From JANWXD01 sp035575135 (GTDB taxonomy: Bacteria > Acidobacteriota > Terriglobia > Bryobacterales > Bryobacteraceae): a DNA stretch of 64,000 nt. The notes beneath the pieces are model-generated. The model was not told where the DNA came from, did no database searches, and saw only the letters and a list, made by a program, of their open reading frames with translations. Both the position numbers and the translations under genes were made by a program. Of the stretch, positions 60,457-64,000 are shown in pieces. The stretch covers positions 1 to 64,000 of the forward strand of contig DATLYE010000048.1 of NCBI GenBank assembly GCA_035575135.1, written 5' to 3'. Position 1 is the first letter of the stretch. The number at the start of each line of letters is the position of its first letter.

Positions 60457-62381
60457 TTGAGGCGCGACCCCACAGGCACGTCTTCGAGAAAACCGGCCAG
60501 CACCGGCCGCCCGTCTTCTGCGGTGGCTGCCACCACCATGCCTTCCGAAGGGATGCCGCGCAGCTTCCGTGGTTCCAGGTTGGCCACCACGACCACCTTG
60601 CGGCCGAGCAGCTGGCTAGGGGCGTACGCGCCCGCGATCCCCGCGACAATGCTTCGCGGTTTGGCTTCGCCGATGTCAATCGTCAAGTGCAGCAGCTTGT
60701 CGGTCCCCTTCACCGGTTCGGCGGAAAGCACCTGCCCGACCCGAAGATCCACTTTGGCGAAATCGTCAATGCTGATCCGTTCCGCGACCGGGGCGGTCGG
60801 GACCGCGGGCTTCGCCTGTCCGAGCAAGGCGGCCTGCCGCTCGAGCTCCCGCTCTTCGAGCTCACGCATCTGGCGGACCGCCGCAGCCGGATCCAGGCGC
60901 GGGAAGATGGCCTCCACCGCCCCCACGGCTTGTCCGGGCGGAAGCTGGCCCCAGGCAAGGTCCGCGAGCCGGGTTGTTTCCAGCGGCTCCCGCATGCCCA
61001 GCTGGGCCCAAAGTTTCGCCGTCGCAGCGGGCAACACCGGCGCGAGCAACGCCGCGGAAATCCGGAGCACTTCTGCCGCCGTATACAGTGTGTCGCCGAG
61101 CAGGGTCTGCGAAGCAGGATCGCTCTTGCGCGCCAGCGTCCATGGCGCCCGCTCGACAAGGTACTTATCCGTTGCGCCGAGCAACGACCAGACCGCCTCC
61201 AGGCCGCGCGAAAACTCGAAATTGTCGAACGCGGCGATGGCCGAGGCGATCGCCTGCCGCGCCGCCTCCGCGATGGCCGCCGAGTTGCCGGCCGGCGGCG
61301 GAACGCTTCCGTTGGCGTACTGGCGGATCATCGTTAGCGTGCGGCTGGCGAGGTTGCCGAGCCCGTTGGCCAGATCGGCGTTAAACCGGCTCACCAGAGC
61401 GTCATAACTGAAGCTGCCGTCCTGGCCGAAGACCACTTCGCGCAGCAGGAAGTAGCGCAGCGCGTCCGCGCCGGCCACCTGGGCGATCGGGGTGGCGCGC
61501 ACGATGTTGCCGCGCGACTTGCTCATCTTTTCCTGCTCGAACAGCAGCCAGCCATGCGCAAACACCTGCTTGGGCAGGGGCAGACCCGCCGCCATCAGGA
61601 AGGCCGGCCAGTAGACGGCGTGGAAGCGCAAGATCTCTTTCCCGATCAGGTGCAGGTCGGCGGGCCACAGATCTTCGCCTTCGACGGCGCTCATGTAAGT
61701 GGTCAGCGCGTCGAACCAGACGTAGAAAACATGCGCCGGCTCGCCGGGCACGGGGATGCCCCACTTGATGGTGGTCCGGCTGATGGATAAATCACTCAGC
61801 CCGCGCGCGACGAAGGCGATCACTTCGTTGCGGCGCGAGGCCGGCCGGATGAAGTCGGGCTGCTCTTCGTACAGCCGCAGAAGCCGTTCCCGGAAAGCCG
61901 AGAGTTTAAAGAACAGGTTCTCCTCGGTTACAGTCTCGGTCGGCCTTCCGCACTCCGGGCAGGGGTCTCCCGGACCGGCTTCGCTGGCGTACAGCTCGTC
62001 GAAGAAACAATACTGTCCGGTGTAAGAGCCCTTCTCGATGTATCCGTTGTCCCGGCACAGGGTGAACAAACGCTGAACGGCACGGTGGTGCTTGGGATCG
62101 GAAGTGCGCTGAAACCGGTCCACGGCCAGTCCCAGCACCTCCCACTGCCGCCGGAACTCGGCCGAGATCAGATCGGTGAATTCCTGAGGCGACTTGCCGG
62201 CGGCGCGCGCGGCGCGCTCCACTTTCTGGCCGTGCTCGTCGGTACCGGTTGTCAACACGACGTCGTAGCCCTGCATGCGCTTGAAGCGCTTGATCGTGTC
62301 CGCCACGATAGTTGTGTAGGCATGTCCGATGTGGGGCGCCGCGTTCACATAGTAAATGGGCGTTGTCAAATAGTATTTCAT
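60453..62381 (-). CDS. metG: Methionyl-tRNA synthetase
   Basis: The 642-residue enzyme charges tRNA-Met. It shows VNAAPHIGHAYTTI (class I HIGH motif, near residues 13-20), a zinc-binding-type loop CPECGRPTE, KMSKSRGN (the KMSKS motif) and a C-terminal Trbp111-like tRNA-binding domain (DFAKVDLRVGQVLSAEPVKG). Only one zinc-ligand pair is obvious in the knuckle. ATG 62381 was chosen because it begins at the conserved sequence and overlaps the larC stop (ATGA); upstream in-frame sequence to 62579 lies inside larC. Confidence 0.95.
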   Translation of the reverse strand: MKYYLTTPIYYVNAAPHIGHAYTTIVADTIKRFKRMQGYDVVLTTGTDEHGQKVERAARAAGKSPQEFTDLISAEFRRQWEVLGLAVDRFQRTSDPKHHRAVQRLFTLCRDNGYIEKGSYTGQYCFFDELYASEAGPGDPCPECGRPTETVTEENLFFKLSAFRERLLRLYEEQPDFIRPASRRNEVIAFVARGLSDLSISRTTIKWGIPVPGEPAHVFYVWFDALTTYMSAVEGEDLWPADLHLIGKEILRFHAVYWPAFLMAAGLPLPKQVFAHGWLLFEQEKMSKSRGNIVRATPIAQVAGADALRYFLLREVVFGQDGSFSYDALVSRFNADLANGLGNLASRTLTMIRQYANGSVPPPAGNSAAIAEAARQAIASAIAAFDNFEFSRGLEAVWSLLGATDKYLVERAPWTLARKSDPASQTLLGDTLYTAAEVLRISAALLAPVLPAATAKLWAQLGMREPLETTRLADLAWGQLPPGQAVGAVEAIFPRLDPAAAVRQMRELEERELERQAALLGQAKPAVPTAPVAERISIDDFAKVDLRVGQVLSAEPVKGTDKLLHLTIDIGEAKPRSIVAGIAGAYAPSQLLGRKVVVVANLEPRKLRGIPSEGMVVAATAEDGRPVLAGFLEDVPVGSRLK

Positions 62382-63532
62382 CGTTGGATCTTCAGGTAAG
62401 CGAAGCCGGCTTCGGCGAGCACGTCCTTGAGCGGCACGCCGGCGTCTCGCGCCAGGCGGCGGCAGTCCTCGTATTCGGGGGCCCAGGTGCTTTCCCCAAC
62501 CTTGATGCGCACCCTGCCGTAGCGCGTATCCACGTCCACCCAGCGCCGCTCCTGCACGCGGCGTTCGGCCGTCCACCACCGCACGCCGAGCGTCGTGGTT
62601 TCCGCGAAAACGATGGCGGCCAGCCGCTCGCGGTCCTCCGGCCTGGCAACGACCTGCAGCAGGATTCCCGGGCGCCCCTTTTTCATCACGAGCGGCGCCA
62701 GTGCGACGTCGAGGGCCCCGGCTTCCAGCAGCCGCTCGGTGGCATAGCCGAGCACTTCCGGGCTGGCGTCATCCAGGTTGGCCTCGATCACGGCGACCGT
62801 AGTGGCTTCCGTGGCCCGCGAGGCTTCGCCCGTCAGCACGCGGAGCACGTTGGGCTGTCCGGGAAAATCGCGGGTCCCGGCGCCGTAGCCGGTGGCGTGC
62901 AGTCGCATGGGCGGCATGGGACCGAAATCCAGCGCCAGCGTCACCGCCAGAGCCGCCCCGGTCGGAGTGGTCAGTTCCGCTTCCGGGCCGTGGGCGTACA
63001 CCGGCTTGCCGCGGAGCAGTTCCGCAGTGGCCGGCGCGGGAACGGGCAGCGTGCCGTGCTCGGTGTCTACCGTGCCCCGGCCGACGTTGACCGGAGAGCA
63101 GAACACCTGCTCGATACCCAGCAGCGCGAAGCCCAGACAGGCCCCGACAACATCCGCAATCGAATCCACGGCGCCCACCTCATGAAAATGGACCTTCTCG
63201 AGGGGAATGCCGTGCACGCCGGCCTCCGCTTCGCCGAGTCTTCGGAACACGGCCGCCGCATCGCGCCGCACGCGGTCGGATAACGCAGCCTTGTCCAGGA
63301 TCTCCAGGATGTGATGCAGATGGCGATGCTTGGAACTTTCACCGCCCTTGACGTGAAACTTCGTGGCGGAGATTCCGGCACGCTTGGTGCGGGTGAACTC
63401 GTAGGAGGCGCCGAGTCCCAGCGAATGCAGCCCGTCCACGAGCGCATCCCGGGGGGCGCCTGCGTCGGCGAGGGCGCCTACGAGCATGTCGCCGCTAATT
63501 CCCGAAAACGCATCCAAGTAACAGATTTTCAT
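62378..63532 (-). CDS. larC: LarC-type nickel-pincer cofactor cyclometallase
   Basis: LarC (384 residues) inserts nickel into the pyridinium-3,5-bisthiocarboxylate cofactor of lactate-racemase-type enzymes. It starts CYLDAFSGISGDMLVGALA, has HHILEILDKA, VHFHEVGAVDSIADVVGA and GRGTVDTEHGTLPVPAPATAELL, and ends with the C-terminal domain (VRWWTAERRV). The full domain is in one frame; the programmed frameshift seen in the Lactobacillus larC is not needed. No larA, larB or larE is in the window. Overlaps metG and the sirtuin by 4 bp each. Confidence 0.9.
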   Translation of the reverse strand: MKICYLDAFSGISGDMLVGALADAGAPRDALVDGLHSLGLGASYEFTRTKRAGISATKFHVKGGESSKHRHLHHILEILDKAALSDRVRRDAAAVFRRLGEAEAGVHGIPLEKVHFHEVGAVDSIADVVGACLGFALLGIEQVFCSPVNVGRGTVDTEHGTLPVPAPATAELLRGKPVYAHGPEAELTTPTGAALAVTLALDFGPMPPMRLHATGYGAGTRDFPGQPNVLRVLTGEASRATEATTVAVIEANLDDASPEVLGYATERLLEAGALDVALAPLVMKKGRPGILLQVVARPEDRERLAAIVFAETTTLGVRWWTAERRVQERRWVDVDTRYGRVRIKVGESTWAPEYEDCRRLARDAGVPLKDVLAEAGFAYLKIQR

Positions 63533-64000
63533 TCGATCAACCGGGGCAACAGTTCCGCCGCTTTGCCGCGCAGCAAGCAATCCGCCCATCTCGACAGTGG
63601 TGTCTCGTCCACGTTGATTTCAATCAGACGGGCTCCGGCCGCCTTGGCCAGGGGCGCCAGTCCCGCAGCCGGATAGACGGCGGCGGAGGTGCCCACCACC
63701 AGCATGACACCGGCCGATCGCGCCGCGGTTTCCGCCTCGGTCCAGGCTCCGGGAGGAAGAGCTTCACCGAACCAGACCACATCCGGCCGAAGAAGCCCGC
63801 CGCAAGTACAACGCGGCGGCAGCTCCGGCAGCGGCACCCGCTCATCGCGTTGCCGGGCGCCGCAGGCCGTGCAGCGCACCATCCAGATGTCGCCGTGCAG
63901 CTTGACGATGCGGCGGCTGCCGGCCCGTTCATGCAGCCCGTCCACATTCTGCGTGACCAGCAGGAATTCCCGCTTGCGGCGCTCCAGTTCCGCCAGCGCC
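63529..64000 (-). CDS. cobB: SIR2-family NAD-dependent deacylase (partial at window edge)
   Basis: The last 157 or so residues of a sirtuin run off the right edge of the window, so the start is not seen. Visible: LVTQNVDGLHERAG (NAD site), VKLHGDIW with the catalytic His, a four-Cys zinc ribbon (CTACGARQ, then CTCGGLLRPDVVWFGE) and VGTSAAVYPAAGL. These are the classic CobB-type signatures for lysine deacetylation/desuccinylation. The stop overlaps the larC start (ATGA). Confidence 0.93.
   Translation of the reverse strand, partial: ALAELERRKREFLLVTQNVDGLHERAGSRRIVKLHGDIWMVRCTACGARQRDERVPLPELPPRCTCGGLLRPDVVWFGEALPPGAWTEAETAARSAGVMLVVGTSAAVYPAAGLAPLAKAAGARLIEINVDETPLSRWADCLLRGKAAELLPRLIE

Overview
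This GC-rich window looks like a chromosomal segment of an Acidobacteriota bacterium, plausibly of the Solibacter/Bryobacter type. That placement is inferred from gene content: Oar-like TonB receptors with an N-terminal carboxypeptidase-regulatory-like domain, a DUF1592-type cytochrome paired with a DUF1552 protein, and very compact operons with many 4-bp ATGA/GTGA overlaps. No rRNA, tRNA, insertion sequence, prophage or CRISPR array was recognised.

Layout. 0.7-4.4 kb: a TonB-dependent receptor and a convergent iron-dependent alcohol dehydrogenase of the hydroxyacid-oxoacid transhydrogenase type. 4.4-6.1 kb: a coiled-coil protein with 63-bp tandem repeats and a degenerate stand-alone receiver. 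6.2-12.2 kb (minus): a large TonB receptor, an adenylate-forming ligase and an Nramp-like transporter that lacks the usual metal-binding motifs. 12.4-15.1 kb (minus): L-rhamnose isomerase and an MmsA-type aldehyde dehydrogenase. 15.2-17.3 kb: an S9 peptidase. 17.3-19.2 kb (minus): atpD-atpC. 19.4-21.7 kb: a phosphoesterase and an NTF2-VOC fusion. 21.7-35.4 kb: a hydrogenase island. 35.8-39.8 kb (minus): atpF'-atpF-atpH-atpA-atpG. 40-49 kb: a transporter, PfkB kinase, CbiX, dNTPase, a stress-type regulatory trio (RsbW, STAS, LuxR regulator) and an HlyD adaptor. 49-54.7 kb: DUF1592 protein, DUF1552 protein, ankyrin protein and a candidate selenoprotein. 54.7-64 kb: an outer-membrane barrel, an enolase-superfamily enzyme, NadD, and a tightly overlapped minus-strand operon of sirtuin-larC-metG-tatD-ispB.

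The hydrogenase island carries two [NiFe] hydrogenases. The plus-strand operon reads hypA-hypB-hydB-(CNB-domain protein)-hydG-hydD-hydA-protease-hypF-hypC-hypD-hypE and encodes a group 3b-like cytosolic NAD(P)-linked enzyme plus a full hyp maturation set. The facing minus-strand operon encodes a Tat-targeted group 1-like small subunit, a large subunit and its own protease. This island lies between the two halves of the F-type ATP synthase F1 genes. Both atp halves are preceded by the same hexamer pair (TTGACC, 18 bp, TACGTT), suggesting they are still co-expressed.

The most interesting single gene is at 54370-54681. It encodes a secreted or membrane-anchored heavy-metal-associated (HMA) domain in which the first Cys of the metal motif is replaced by an in-frame TGA (G-M-G-U-A-G-C). 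An 8-bp hairpin with a GUC apical loop sits 15 nt downstream, as expected of a bacterial SECIS element. It is a strong candidate selenoprotein that ordinary gene calling would truncate.
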